A stretch of DNA of 8,055 nucleotides from Acidobacteriota bacterium (GTDB lineage Bacteria; Acidobacteriota; Terriglobia; Terriglobales; SCQP01), in contig JAKATS010000060.1 of NCBI GenBank assembly GCA_021818645.1, forward strand, positions 1-8,055, given 5' to 3'. Positions within the stretch are counted from its first letter, which is position 1. Each line of letters begins with the position of its first letter. A model generated the notes under the pieces. It saw only the letters and a list, made by a program, of their open reading frames with translations, was not told the origin of the DNA and searched no databases. Below, in pieces: positions 1 to 6,980 of the stretch. The position numbers were made by a program, and so were the translations under genes.

Positions 1-359
1 ATCTATGGATTTTCACGGCTCCAACCCAAAGCGGGCATGCGGAGCCGAGCAGCATACGCAAGCAACATCTGAAGGCCCTGGCTAAAGCCAAAGTACGGCC
101 CTTCGAGATATACTGTTGGAGGCACACTTGCTTGACGGAATGGGGACAGAGCATGGATCCCTGGACATTCATGCGGTTGGCCGGGCATCGGAGTATGCCT
201 GTCACCATGCGCTACGTTCATCCTCAAGACGAAACCATCCTGGCCGCCGCCCGGCGAGTACGGGCAGCGCAGGAAAAGACACTGAGTGGTGACAAATTTA
301 GTGACAAGGCGGAAACAGGACAGATGGAAACCGGAAAGCAAATCGACGTAATTAATTGA
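1..359 (+). CDS. Tyrosine recombinase (phage-type integrase), C-terminal part, 5' end off the window
   Basis: The frame is open from base 3 to a TGA at 357-359, giving 118 residues that continue from outside the window. It holds the second half of a tyrosine-recombinase catalytic domain. 'WRHTCLT' (Arg codon 120-122) is the box II arginine, 'RLAGHR' carries the next catalytic histidine, and 'RYVHPQ' contains the nucleophilic tyrosine (codon 213-215). The histidine three residues before the box II Arg is a Tyr here (YCWRHT), which I believe is normal in the acidobacterial 'LYTLRHT' subfamily. A polar tail of about 40 residues follows. A TTG at 132 could be mistaken for the start, but the integrase similarity clearly extends upstream of it ('SGHAEPSSIRKQHLKAL'), so that is not the true beginning. 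The gene ends 22 bp before tRNA-Arg and points at it, as int genes often do at their att site. Whether the whole gene is intact cannot be seen. Family is well supported; the element it belongs to is unknown. Confidence 0.88.
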   Translation, partial: LWIFTAPTQSGHAEPSSIRKQHLKALAKAKVRPFEIYCWRHTCLTEWGQSMDPWTFMRLAGHRSMPVTMRYVHPQDETILAAARRVRAAQEKTLSGDKFSDKAETGQMETGKQIDVIN

Positions 360-381
360 TTCTAAATAATTTGCTAAATTC

Positions 382-458
382 GCGCCCTTAGCTCAGTTGG
401 ATAGAGCGTCTGGCTACGAACCAGAAGGTCGGGAGTTCGAATCTCTCAGGGCGCGCCA
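382..458 (+). tRNA. tRNA-Arg (anticodon ACG)
   Basis: A complete 77-nt cloverleaf can be drawn by eye. The acceptor stem is GCGCCCU (382-388) with AGGGCGC (448-454), discriminator G at 455 and encoded CCA at 456-458. The D stem is GCTC/GAGC (391-394/404-407). The anticodon stem is TCTGG/CCAGA with loop CTACGAA (414-420), anticodon ACG at 416-418, which is Arg for CGN codons once A34 is deaminated. The T arm is GGGAG-TTCGAAT-CTCTC with one G-U pair. There is little room for a promoter between the integrase stop at 359 and the tRNA start, so it probably lies in the AT-rich stretch around 340-380. The 3' 45 bp are duplicated at 2735-2779, marking this gene as an integration target. Confidence 0.97.
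414..458 (+). repeat. Attachment-site repeat, copy 1 (inside intact tRNA-Arg)
   Basis: These 45 bp, from the first base of the anticodon loop to the CCA end of tRNA-Arg, match 2735-2779 exactly. The flanks differ at once (G versus A before, C versus T after). Identity that begins in the anticodon loop and ends with the tRNA is the classical signature of a tyrosine recombinase that crosses over in a tRNA gene and restores its 3' half from the element. Confidence 0.9.
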
Positions 459-460
459 CG

Positions 461-709
461 CTAAATTCTTGATGCTCACTGAAGTCCCGACAATAACGCT
501 AGAAGTACCATAGTCCGAAAAGGTTCGACCAATTCCGCCAGCAGGACCATCGCCTGTTCCGGTGTAAGCGTACGCCATTCTCGTACCAACTCTAATGTAG
601 GAGTTGGTTCACGGCGTGCCGGATTTTTCCGCAACATGCACTAATCTACGACCACGCTGAAAATCTTGGATAACAGATTTTTTAGCGCAAGCATAGTTTT
701 AGGTCCAGC
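461..709 (-). pseudogene. Decayed tyrosine recombinase fragment (core-binding domain to box I)
   Basis: Reading the minus strand from 706 gives integrase-like peptide in one frame: 'GPKTMLALKNLLSKIFSVVVD', a TAG at 643-641, 'CMLRKNPARREPTP', then 'LTPEQAMVLLAELVEPFRTM' and 'VLLALLSGL'. This is the usual passage from the core-binding domain (NPAR) into the catalytic domain just before the box I arginine (GLRxSE). At that point it reads CAG TGA, so the arginine position is Gln followed by a stop, and another TAG comes at 463-461. The fragment stops at the tRNA-Arg CCA end. With three stops and the catalytic part absent, it cannot make a recombinase. It is in the same frame as the M56 gene upstream and begins about 25 bp after that gene's stop. 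It is probably the worn-out integrase of this islet or of an earlier insertion. Confidence 0.78.
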
Positions 710-730
710 ATGATCGGCTGGGTTTTGATG

Positions 731-2152
731 TCATGGCTTGGGTGGTGGTGCATTTTTCATGGGTGGGAAGGGACGCCATTGGTTCTGCCTGCATGCCAAC
801 CATCCTTCCAACGGCCCTTGTGGCGAAAATACTATTGCGCCAGGCGAATACCCCATTGCTCTGGTGTTTACCTGGCAGGCGCAATACTTGGCGAACGGCG
901 AGGTTATTGGTTTGCACAGCGGCGGTGGTAAAGGTGGAAGCATAACTATTTTTCGACCGTGCGCGCGTATGGCGGCTTTGTTTCGGGTCCAGATTGAATT
1001 CCCATGGATATCGGTTGAGCACATTTGCGGCGGTGTGCGGCTGGGACCTTTATGCGTCGAAGACCGGAATATGATGATCGTGCCCTGCGGGTAATATTTT
1101 GAGAACATTACGCATGTGGGCGCGCCTTTCGCTGATACACGCGTAGATGCTGGATGCATCGGTTTTTGTGCCACTGCATTTGGGCTTAGGAAAAGTCCGA
1201 AAAGAAACGGGACTACGATCATGATGGATGCAAGTCCGCCAATCAGAATGCGTGACATGCGTTCCATCCGGCCTTGGGGTTGTTGGAAAGTCATGATTGC
1301 CTCCATTCGCTTCTTTAACGATGAACCTGCAATACCACAGGAATTTCCCTTGGCTTCAGCCAGTTGAAGACGGCAAACTTTGAACAGCCCCGACATATAA
1401 TCAGCCGGCGTTGCGCCAAAACTTAACGCCATCTCGTCGCAGGCACGTTCCTGCTCTGCAATCAGACGCCGCTCGATCCACCACAGCAGGGGATGAAACC
1501 AGAAAATGCAGGTTAGCAATTGTGCAAACGCCGCCGATAAATTGTCTCTGCGCTTCACATGGGCCAGTTCATGCAATAAAACGGCGTCCCATTCGGAGGG
1601 TTCAAGCGAAGAAGATAAATCCTCCGGCACTGTGATGGTTTGTCGCAGCAAGCCTGTTACTCCCGGCTCAACATGTGCTTTGGCCAGGCGCAGGCTTACC
1701 GTTTTATGAATTCCTATGCGCGCGGCCAGACTTTGCAGGTGTTTGCGCTCTGATTCATCCGGAAATCTAAAACTGGCCGTCTGGGGTCGCATGCGCCATA
1801 ACCGTATCGCCAGCATCCCGATCAAACCGCAAAACCAAACCAACAGGAAAAGCATTTCCTCCCGGCCGGCGGGAGTGATAGGCGAGGGGACTGCCGTTAC
1901 TGGCAACGATGAGATTAAAATCGGCCATCCGCTCTGAATCAGTGTCGCGTCAGAATGTGCGGGAATTAATCTATGCAATTCCAATCCGGCAAAGGAAAAA
2001 ATCGCGGCCGGAATGGCGAATTTTGCCGCCGCGACCAGCCATATCCCATGCCGGGAGGCGGCGCTTCGTTTTCGCATCATGTAAGGAAAAATTGCGGCGA
2101 GAGCCGCAAATGCGGTGGATTCGATCAGATGCCGGACAAGGGCCGCCATCAT
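731..2152 (-). CDS. M56 family (BlaR1/MecR1-like) membrane metallopeptidase with Cys-rich sensor region
   Basis: A 473-residue sensor-protease of the BlaR1 class. Hydrophobic segments lie near residues 12-26, 36-54, 98-119, 212-225 and 302-322. The zinc motif HELAH is at 194-198, followed by 'ERACDEMAL' (235-243), where the third metal ligand (Glu) is expected. In the family, a signal sensed outside activates the cytoplasmic zinc protease, which leads to inactivation of the cognate BlaI repressor. The last ~150 residues are presumably periplasmic. They are not the penicillin-binding domain of staphylococcal BlaR1, and no SxxK serine site is seen. Instead there are two Cys-framed units, C347...YYPQGTII...C378...W388 and C426...YSPGAIV...C454...W459, separated by a Pro-rich stretch (405-412). 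Its ATG (2152-2150) overlaps the repressor's TGA as ATGA, so translation is probably coupled. Adjacent to an integrase remnant, so islet cargo. Ligand unknown. Confidence 0.9.
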   Translation of the reverse strand: MMAALVRHLIESTAFAALAAIFPYMMRKRSAASRHGIWLVAAAKFAIPAAIFSFAGLELHRLIPAHSDATLIQSGWPILISSLPVTAVPSPITPAGREEMLFLLVWFCGLIGMLAIRLWRMRPQTASFRFPDESERKHLQSLAARIGIHKTVSLRLAKAHVEPGVTGLLRQTITVPEDLSSSLEPSEWDAVLLHELAHVKRRDNLSAAFAQLLTCIFWFHPLLWWIERRLIAEQERACDEMALSFGATPADYMSGLFKVCRLQLAEAKGNSCGIAGSSLKKRMEAIMTFQQPQGRMERMSRILIGGLASIMIVVPFLFGLFLSPNAVAQKPMHPASTRVSAKGAPTCVMFSKYYPQGTIIIFRSSTHKGPSRTPPQMCSTDIHGNSIWTRNKAAIRAHGRKIVMLPPLPPPLCKPITSPFAKYCACQVNTRAMGYSPGAIVFSPQGPLEGWLACRQNQWRPFPPMKNAPPPKP

Positions 2153-2526
2153 TTCCGCTTCTCCCGTGCTGCGAGTTCTTTTTCGAGTAGTTGGATATCC
2201 GCCAGCGTGAGTTTTCCGGTTTCAATCAAGTGCGCCATAAGCGGCGCCGTCGAGCCGCCCAGCATCTCGAGCAGATTGGAAATATAACGCCGGTAAACGG
2301 CTTTCCGTGTGGTGGCCGCCTCGAAAATATGGGCATTGCCCACTTTTTTGACGCGCCTGACCACGCCTTTTTCCTCCATGCGATAGATTAATGTCTGCAC
2401 TGTGGTGTAGGCCGGCCGGTCGTTTTCCGGCAGGCTCATTTGAACCTCGCGTACGGAAGCCGGTCCTAATTCCCACAACTTTTGCAACAACTGAAATTCA
2501 GCGCGCGTTACCGTGGAGTTTGCCAT
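2149..2526 (-). CDS. BlaI/MecI/CopY-family transcriptional repressor
   Basis: About 125 residues, the normal size for BlaI/MecI. The N-terminal winged helix is clear: 'LQKLWELGPASVREVQ' (about residues 15-30) and the recognition region 'AYTTVQTLIYRMEEKGVVRR' (about 40-59), which matches the family signature xYTTVxTxLxRLxxKGxxxR. The C-terminal part is the dimerisation region cut or destabilised when the partner protease is active; the exact cleavage site cannot be read. I take ATG 2526-2524 as the start. A GTG lies directly before it at 2529, and GGAT about 8 bp upstream of the ATG serves as ribosome binding site. First gene of a two-gene operon with the M56 protease, overlapping it by 4 bp. 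Family members repress their own operon, and a good promoter with an operator-like spacer lies just upstream. Confidence 0.92.
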   Translation of the reverse strand: MANSTVTRAEFQLLQKLWELGPASVREVQMSLPENDRPAYTTVQTLIYRMEEKGVVRRVKKVGNAHIFEAATTRKAVYRRYISNLLEMLGGSTAPLMAHLIETGKLTLADIQLLEKELAAREKRK

Positions 2527-2544
2527 CACCTATATCCGTCATTC

Positions 2545-2573
2545 AAACTACTACACCATTAGGTGCTTGTCAA
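2545..2573 (-). promoter_or_regulatory. Sigma-70-type promoter and probable autoregulatory operator of the BlaI-M56 operon
   Basis: On the minus strand a perfect -35 box TTGACA (2573-2568) is followed by a 17-bp spacer and a -10 box TAGTTT (2550-2545). The expected transcript start near 2538 leaves a leader of about 12 nt before the ATG, enough only for the ribosome binding site. The spacer contains the imperfect palindrome CACC-TAAT-GGTG followed by TAGTAG. GTGTAGTAG resembles one arm of the TACTACA/TGTAGTA half-sites bound by BlaI-type repressors. A repressor bound here would block RNA polymerase. The promoter boxes are seen directly; the operator role is inference. Confidence 0.65.
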
Positions 2574-2734
2574 GATTTTGGAATTAAAAACTGCGCAGGG
2601 CAGGGGCCTACGCTCAGCTAGATACTCGCGTTTGGGAACAATCCGGGAACAAAGCCCTTCGCAATCGGTCCATTGCCGATTTCGAGAAGTGCAGTAACCA
2701 AGCGGTTACGGGGTTTGGACAAGGGTTAAAAAAA
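2574..2734. other. Non-coding end of the islet next to the right att copy
   Basis: With the promoter region and 2780-2865, this makes up the 340-bp gap between the repressor and the AraC gene. I find no gene in it on either strand. It holds a perfect inverted repeat GTAACC-aagc-GGTTAC (2694-2709), 25 bp before the att copy, and two direct copies of GGGAACA (2634-2640, 2645-2651) one helical turn apart. Short repeats beside a core att site can be recombinase arm-type or directionality-factor sites, but the assignment is speculative. A run of seven A's directly precedes the repeat. After the repeat (2780-2865) I see nothing recognisable. Confidence 0.4.
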
Positions 2735-2779
2735 CTACGAACCAGAAGGTCGGGAGTTCGAATCTCTCAGGGCGCGCCA
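2735..2779 (+). repeat. Attachment-site repeat, copy 2 (3' tRNA-Arg remnant)
   Basis: Exact 45-bp copy of 414-458: anticodon loop, 3' anticodon strand, variable loop, T arm, 3' acceptor strand, discriminator and CCA of tRNA-Arg. The 5' half is missing (preceded by a run of A's), so it cannot encode a tRNA. It marks the right end of the islet. Before insertion this was probably the real 3' end of the gene. Confidence 0.9.
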
Positions 2780-2865
2780 TATTTATCCTATCTTGAGCGC
2801 CATTTCCGCAAGTGGATCGCATTCCCGGCATACGGTCAGGCATGCAATGCAAGCGCGGGTAAAAA

Positions 2866-3846
2866 TCAGAGCGAATTTGCGCTGGATTCGGCAGTCTGGC
2901 GCGATTTGACGTCGCGCAGCGGCGGTTGTCCGAACAGCCGCTTGTAATCGCGGCTGAACTGGCTGGGGCTTTCATAACCCACGGCGAACGCCGCACTGGC
3001 GGCATCGGTTCCTTCGATCAGCATGCGTTCGCGCGCGGCCACCAGGCGAAGCCGTTTCTGATATTGCAGCGGACTCATCGCGGTCAAGGCGCGAAAATGA
3101 TGATGCAGGGTGGAGGTGCCCATATGGGCGATGGCCGCGAGTTCGTCCACGCGCAGCGGCTTGGCGTAATTCGCTTTGAGCCAGGCGATGGCCTTGGCCG
3201 TGCGTTGGCGATGATCGCCCCAGGTCGCGATGGCGCGGAGGCGGCTGCCCTGCGGCCCGCGCAGCAGGCGATACACGATCTCCCGCTGCATCAGTTTGCC
3301 CATGAAGGGAATATCATCTGGAGTTTCTAAAAGCTCCAGCAGCCGGATACATGGCTGCAATAGCTCCGCCGTGGTTTTGCCGATCGCGATGCCCCGGCCG
3401 TGTGGCTGTCCAGCCTGCGCCCGGAATTCCTCCTGCATGAGAATTTCGCGGACAACCGTCATTTCCAGTTTCAGCTGCAGCGCGAGCAGAGGCGTCTCCG
3501 GGGTTGCGTCCACGATTTGGCTCATGACCGGCACTTCGATCGAGGACAGGAGAAAATGAGTGCCGTCGCAAAGGTAGGTGACGCCGCCGAAGCTGATCCG
3601 CTTCCGTCCCTGGACGTAGACATTCAGGCTGGGTTCGTAGGATGCGGGATGGCACGCTGTCGTATCCGTTCGCCGGTATAGCGTCAGCCCGGGAATCGCG
3701 GTTGCCCGTACTGCAACACCGCGCGTATGCGCGGCGATCTTGCGCGCCAGTTCCGCGCGCAATTCAGCCGCCGAGGGTCCACGGGCCGAGGATCCATGGG
3801 CTATGGGTAAATTGCGCGCAGCCGGCCCGCTCACCGCATGTGCCAT
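2866..3846 (-). CDS. AraC-family transcriptional regulator with AraC_N (YqhC-like) sensor domain
   Basis: 326 residues. Residues ~43-195 match the AraC_N domain style of YqhC-type regulators: 'LYRRTDTTACHPASYEPSLN', 'VYVQGRKRISFGG', 'HFLLSSIEVPVMSQ' and 'TPETPLLALQLKLE'. Residues ~218-315 are the AraC DNA-binding domain with two helix-turn-helix units; the recognition helices are about 245-254 (STLHHHFRAL) and 293-306 (SPSQFSRDYKRLFG). The start ATG at 3846 has AGGATGCGGAT just before it as ribosome binding site. The first ~40 residues are a poorly conserved leader, so a later start is possible. It is transcribed divergently from an aldo/keto reductase gene. E. coli YqhC has the same domain layout and activates aldehyde reductase genes, so local control of the reductase-cupin operon is likely. 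That target is an inference. Confidence 0.92.
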   Translation of the reverse strand: MAHAVSGPAARNLPIAHGSSARGPSAAELRAELARKIAAHTRGVAVRATAIPGLTLYRRTDTTACHPASYEPSLNVYVQGRKRISFGGVTYLCDGTHFLLSSIEVPVMSQIVDATPETPLLALQLKLEMTVVREILMQEEFRAQAGQPHGRGIAIGKTTAELLQPCIRLLELLETPDDIPFMGKLMQREIVYRLLRGPQGSRLRAIATWGDHRQRTAKAIAWLKANYAKPLRVDELAAIAHMGTSTLHHHFRALTAMSPLQYQKRLRLVAARERMLIEGTDAASAAFAVGYESPSQFSRDYKRLFGQPPLRDVKSRQTAESSANSL

Positions 3847-5000
<1,154 letters not shown>

Positions 5001-5072
5001 ATCAGGAAACATGGCCCTCGGGAACTGCCGCATCAGCGGCCAGGCGGGGCAGGCAGGATAAGGAGAAATTGC

Positions 5073-5480
5073 ATGGAAATCAGGAAAGCGGGATCGCAAG
5101 CGTCTGTCGGGGGAAGCCCGGAGTGGTTCACCGGGTCGGTTCGTATTGATCCGCTTTTCCAGGCGCCCGCACCGGCTCGGGTGCAGAGCGCAAGCGTTAG
5201 CTTCGAACCGGGCGCCCGCACGGCATGGCACACGCATCCGCTGGGGCAGCTATTGATCGTGATTTCCGGCTGCGGCTGGGCCCAGCGTGATGGCGGGCCC
5301 GGCGAGGTTATACGGCCCGGGGATGTCGTCTGGTTCGCTCCCGGCGAAAAACACTGGCACGGCGCCGCGCCGAACACCGCCATGACGCACCTTGCGATTC
5401 AGGAAAATCTTAACGGCAAGGTCGTGGACTGGATGGAGCCAGTCACCGATGAGCAATACCGCGCGGGAACGAAGGGGTGA
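5073..5480 (+). CDS. Manganese-type cupin, hydroxynitrile lyase-like (GtHNL family)
   Basis: 135 residues, a single small cupin barrel. The first cupin motif is '[20 protein letters not shown]' with metal ligands His53, His55 and Gln59. The second is '[19 protein letters not shown]' with His94, and His96 and His106 also present. As I recall the family, these positions and numbers equal the Mn site of the Granulicella tundricola hydroxynitrile lyase. Ala40, Val42 and Gln110, the active-site positions altered in engineered versions of that enzyme, are also wild-type-like here. Such proteins can cleave (R)-mandelonitrile in vitro, but the natural role of the family is uncertain; many members are annotated only as cupins beside carbonyl-metabolism genes. 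AAGGAGA (5060-5066) lies 6 bp before the ATG. Second gene after the aldo/keto reductase, and followed 3 bp later by a tautomerase remnant. Confidence 0.9.
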   Translation: MEIRKAGSQASVGGSPEWFTGSVRIDPLFQAPAPARVQSASVSFEPGARTAWHTHPLGQLLIVISGCGWAQRDGGPGEVIRPGDVVWFAPGEKHWHGAAPNTAMTHLAIQENLNGKVVDWMEPVTDEQYRAGTKG

Positions 5481-5483
5481 GGC

Positions 5484-5615
5484 ATGCCTCATGTCATCGT
5501 GAAGCTGGAGTCCGGAAAAATCGAATGGCAAAAACCCGAACCGGCCGAGAGAATCACGCAAGACGCTATGCAGATCCGCGCGGAATTGCGCGGGTCAGAT
5601 CAATCTGCATCGTAA
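5484..5615 (+). pseudogene. Truncated 4-oxalocrotonate tautomerase-family gene
   Basis: A 43-codon reading frame begins 3 bp after the cupin stop. Its first ~29 residues, 'MPHVIVKLESGKIEWQKPEP' then 'AERITQDAM', match the N-terminus of tautomerases of the 'MPHVIVKLWPGKSEQQK...LAEEIT' type, including Pro2, which becomes the catalytic N-terminal proline. After Met29 (codon 5568-5570) the similarity ends and the remaining 14 codons look random up to TAA 5613-5615. Neither of the other two frames downstream shows the expected 'GYGEESVSV...DW' continuation, so this is a truncation, not a simple frameshift. The change coincides with a large inverted repeat (5568-5610). AAGGGG at the cupin end could act as ribosome binding site, so a short peptide may still be made. 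The gene is probably inactive; order AKR-cupin-tautomerase fits one operon. Confidence 0.72.
5568..5610. terminator. Nested inverted repeat at the meeting point of two convergent operons
   Basis: The outer arms ATGCAGAT (5568-5575) and ATCTGCAT (5603-5610) are perfectly complementary. Inside them CCGCGC (5576-5581) and GCGCGG (5588-5593) pair around a GGAATT loop, with the outer-arm bases partly able to extend this stem through GTC at 5594-5596. A further small repeat TGCAT-cgta-ATGCA follows (5606-5619). No T-run follows on either strand, so an intrinsic terminator is not proven. The position, between the cupin operon (+) and the aminopeptidase stop at 5656 (-), suits a bidirectional stop. 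A REP-like insertion is an alternative. Confidence 0.5.
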
Positions 5616-5655
5616 TGCATCAGTCATGCGGTCCAAATTTCCACACGTTTTCCCG

Positions 5656-6936
5656 CTACACCCACTCTCCCTGGCGCAGCAGCGGTTCGGGGCTGCCCGC
5701 AGCGGTCACTCCGTCCACGTCAATTTTTCCCGATCCGATCATCCAGTCCACGTGAATCAGGCTCTCGTTGGCGCCCCGCGCCGCCAGTTCCTGGGGTGCA
5801 AGCCGGTCTCCGCCCCGCACGCAGGTGGAATAGGCCTGTCCCAGCGCGATATGGCAGGCCGCGTTTTCGTCAAACAGGGTGTTGAGAAACAGCCGTCCGC
5901 TGGCCGAAATTGGCGAGGAGTGCGGCACCAGGGCGACTTCGCCCAGGCGGGCCGCGCCTTCGTCGGTTTCGAGCAGCCGGCGCAGCACCGATTCGCCGCG
6001 CGCCGCGCGCGCCTTCACGATTTTGCCGGCCTCGAAGCGCACCGCGATCTCTTCAATCATGGTGCCCATGTGCGAAAGCGGCTTGGTGCTGGTGACGGTG
6101 CCTTCGACCCGGTTTTTATGCGGGGTGGTGAAGACTTCTTCGGTTGGAATGTTGGGAATGCAGTAGCGCCCGTTGTGGGCCTGCATGCCGCCGCCCAGCC
6201 AGATATGGTCGTCGGCCAGCCCGACTTTAAGGTCCGTGCCGGGGCCGCGAAAATGCAGGCCGGCATACCGGCGGGCATTCAGCCGGTCGGCGCGGGCGTG
6301 CAGGCTGGCGTCATGTTTTTTCCAGGCTGCGACTGGGTCGGGCCCATCCACGCGCGAGGCGGCGAAGATGGCGTCCCACAGACGGGCCAGGGCCGCTTCC
6401 GGCTCCAGTTCCGGAAAAACCGCCCGCGCCCAGGCCGGCGTGGCCGCGGCGACAATCGTCCAGTTGATGTCATGGCGCGTGATCAGCTCCAGCGCGGGGC
6501 GGTAGGCGCGGGAGTTGGCGCGGTTGGCGCGGCTGACTTTTTCCGGGTCCTGGCTGGCCAGCAGGGCGGGATCGCCGCCGGCGATGGCCAGCCGCGCGGC
6601 GCCGTTTTTATAGGCTGCCGCCATGCCTTCGTAGAGCCAGCCCGCGGCGGCATCGAAACTGGCGTCGCAGCCGTGCTGGTAGCGCAGCAGCGCCGCGGCT
6701 TCATCGCCATAAAAAGTGGTCACCAGCGTCGCCCCGGCGCGATAGGCGTGTTCGGTAATGCGGCGGGCCAGCGGCAGAGCCTCGACACTGGTGGTCATGA
6801 CCAGTTCCTGGCCGGAGCTCAGCCCCAGCCCGCAGTGCACCGCGGCCTGGGCCAGGCGGTCGAGCTGGGTTGCAAAATCGGCTGCGGCGGTTGCGGGAGA
6901 AATGCCGGCGGAAGAAAAACTGGTGGAACTCATCAT
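5656..6936 (-). CDS. M29 family metallo-aminopeptidase (thermophilic aminopeptidase / AmpS-AmpT type)
   Basis: 426 residues, close to the usual ~410 for family M29. All expected metal ligands are present with the family's spacing: Glu267 in 'NIPTEEVFTTPHKNRVEGTV', Glu333 in 'LGEVALVPHSSPIS', His362 and Tyr369 in 'NAACHIALGQAY', and His395 and Asp397 in 'LIHVDWMIGS'. M29 enzymes are cytoplasmic dimers with two Co/Zn ions that remove N-terminal residues from peptides. The N-terminal domain holds the conserved 'YGDEAAALLRY' stretch (76-86). Two ATGs occur in tandem (6936 and 6933), and the ribosome binding site is weak (GGCGGA about 10 bp upstream). Last gene of a minus-strand run, 69 bp after the 109-residue gene, so probably read with it. 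No signal peptide seen. The link to the methyltransferase is only by position. Confidence 0.93.
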   Translation of the reverse strand: MMSSTSFSSAGISPATAAADFATQLDRLAQAAVHCGLGLSSGQELVMTTSVEALPLARRITEHAYRAGATLVTTFYGDEAAALLRYQHGCDASFDAAAGWLYEGMAAAYKNGAARLAIAGGDPALLASQDPEKVSRANRANSRAYRPALELITRHDINWTIVAAATPAWARAVFPELEPEAALARLWDAIFAASRVDGPDPVAAWKKHDASLHARADRLNARRYAGLHFRGPGTDLKVGLADDHIWLGGGMQAHNGRYCIPNIPTEEVFTTPHKNRVEGTVTSTKPLSHMGTMIEEIAVRFEAGKIVKARAARGESVLRRLLETDEGAARLGEVALVPHSSPISASGRLFLNTLFDENAACHIALGQAYSTCVRGGDRLAPQELAARGANESLIHVDWMIGSGKIDVDGVTAAGSPEPLLRQGEWV

Positions 6937-6980
6937 GATTTATTGTCCGCCGGGATGACGCGGCAGGGCAAACCTATCTG

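Larger units (their letters stand above)
414..2734. mobile_element. tRNA-Arg-bounded integrated islet (~2.3 kb) without an intact integrase
   Basis: One unit runs from the att repeat inside tRNA-Arg to the base before the second copy, 2321 bp. Excision between the two 45-bp repeats would leave an intact tRNA-Arg joined directly to base 2780. The cargo is a BlaI-type repressor and an M56 peptidase, both on the minus strand, plus an integrase remnant (461-709) with three in-frame stops. With no working recombinase of its own, it would need one in trans, possibly the gene ending at 359, or it is a fossil left by deletion inside a larger island. The unit looks more AT-rich than the DNA right of 2866 (judged by eye). 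The repeats are direct observation; the mobile history is inference. Confidence 0.75.

Noticed and set aside
132..359. Short integrase-like gene starting at TTG 132
   Set aside because: Integrase similarity extends upstream to the left edge in the same frame, so this is the end of a longer gene and not a separate small protein.
585..608. Perfect 8-bp stem (ACCAACTC / GAGTTGGT) with an 8-nt loop, possible terminator of tRNA-Arg
   Set aside because: No T-run follows, and the bases lie inside the integrase relic where they encode plausible residues (PTPTLELV), so chance palindromy in former coding DNA is the simpler reading.
699..1022. Second minus-strand frame of 107 codons overlapping the 3' end of the M56 gene; considered as evidence of a frameshift in M56
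   Set aside because: The M56 frame itself contains the patterned Cys/YSPGAIV/Cys/Trp units up to its stop, whereas the alternative frame shows no family similarity. A frameshift is not needed.
2706..3005. Minus-strand open frame giving 'ARPERFELPTFWF' near its end
   Set aside because: That peptide is the well-known artefact of translating the reverse complement of a tRNA 3' half, here the att copy at 2735-2779. The rest of the frame is antisense to nothing useful and overlaps the AraC gene in another frame.
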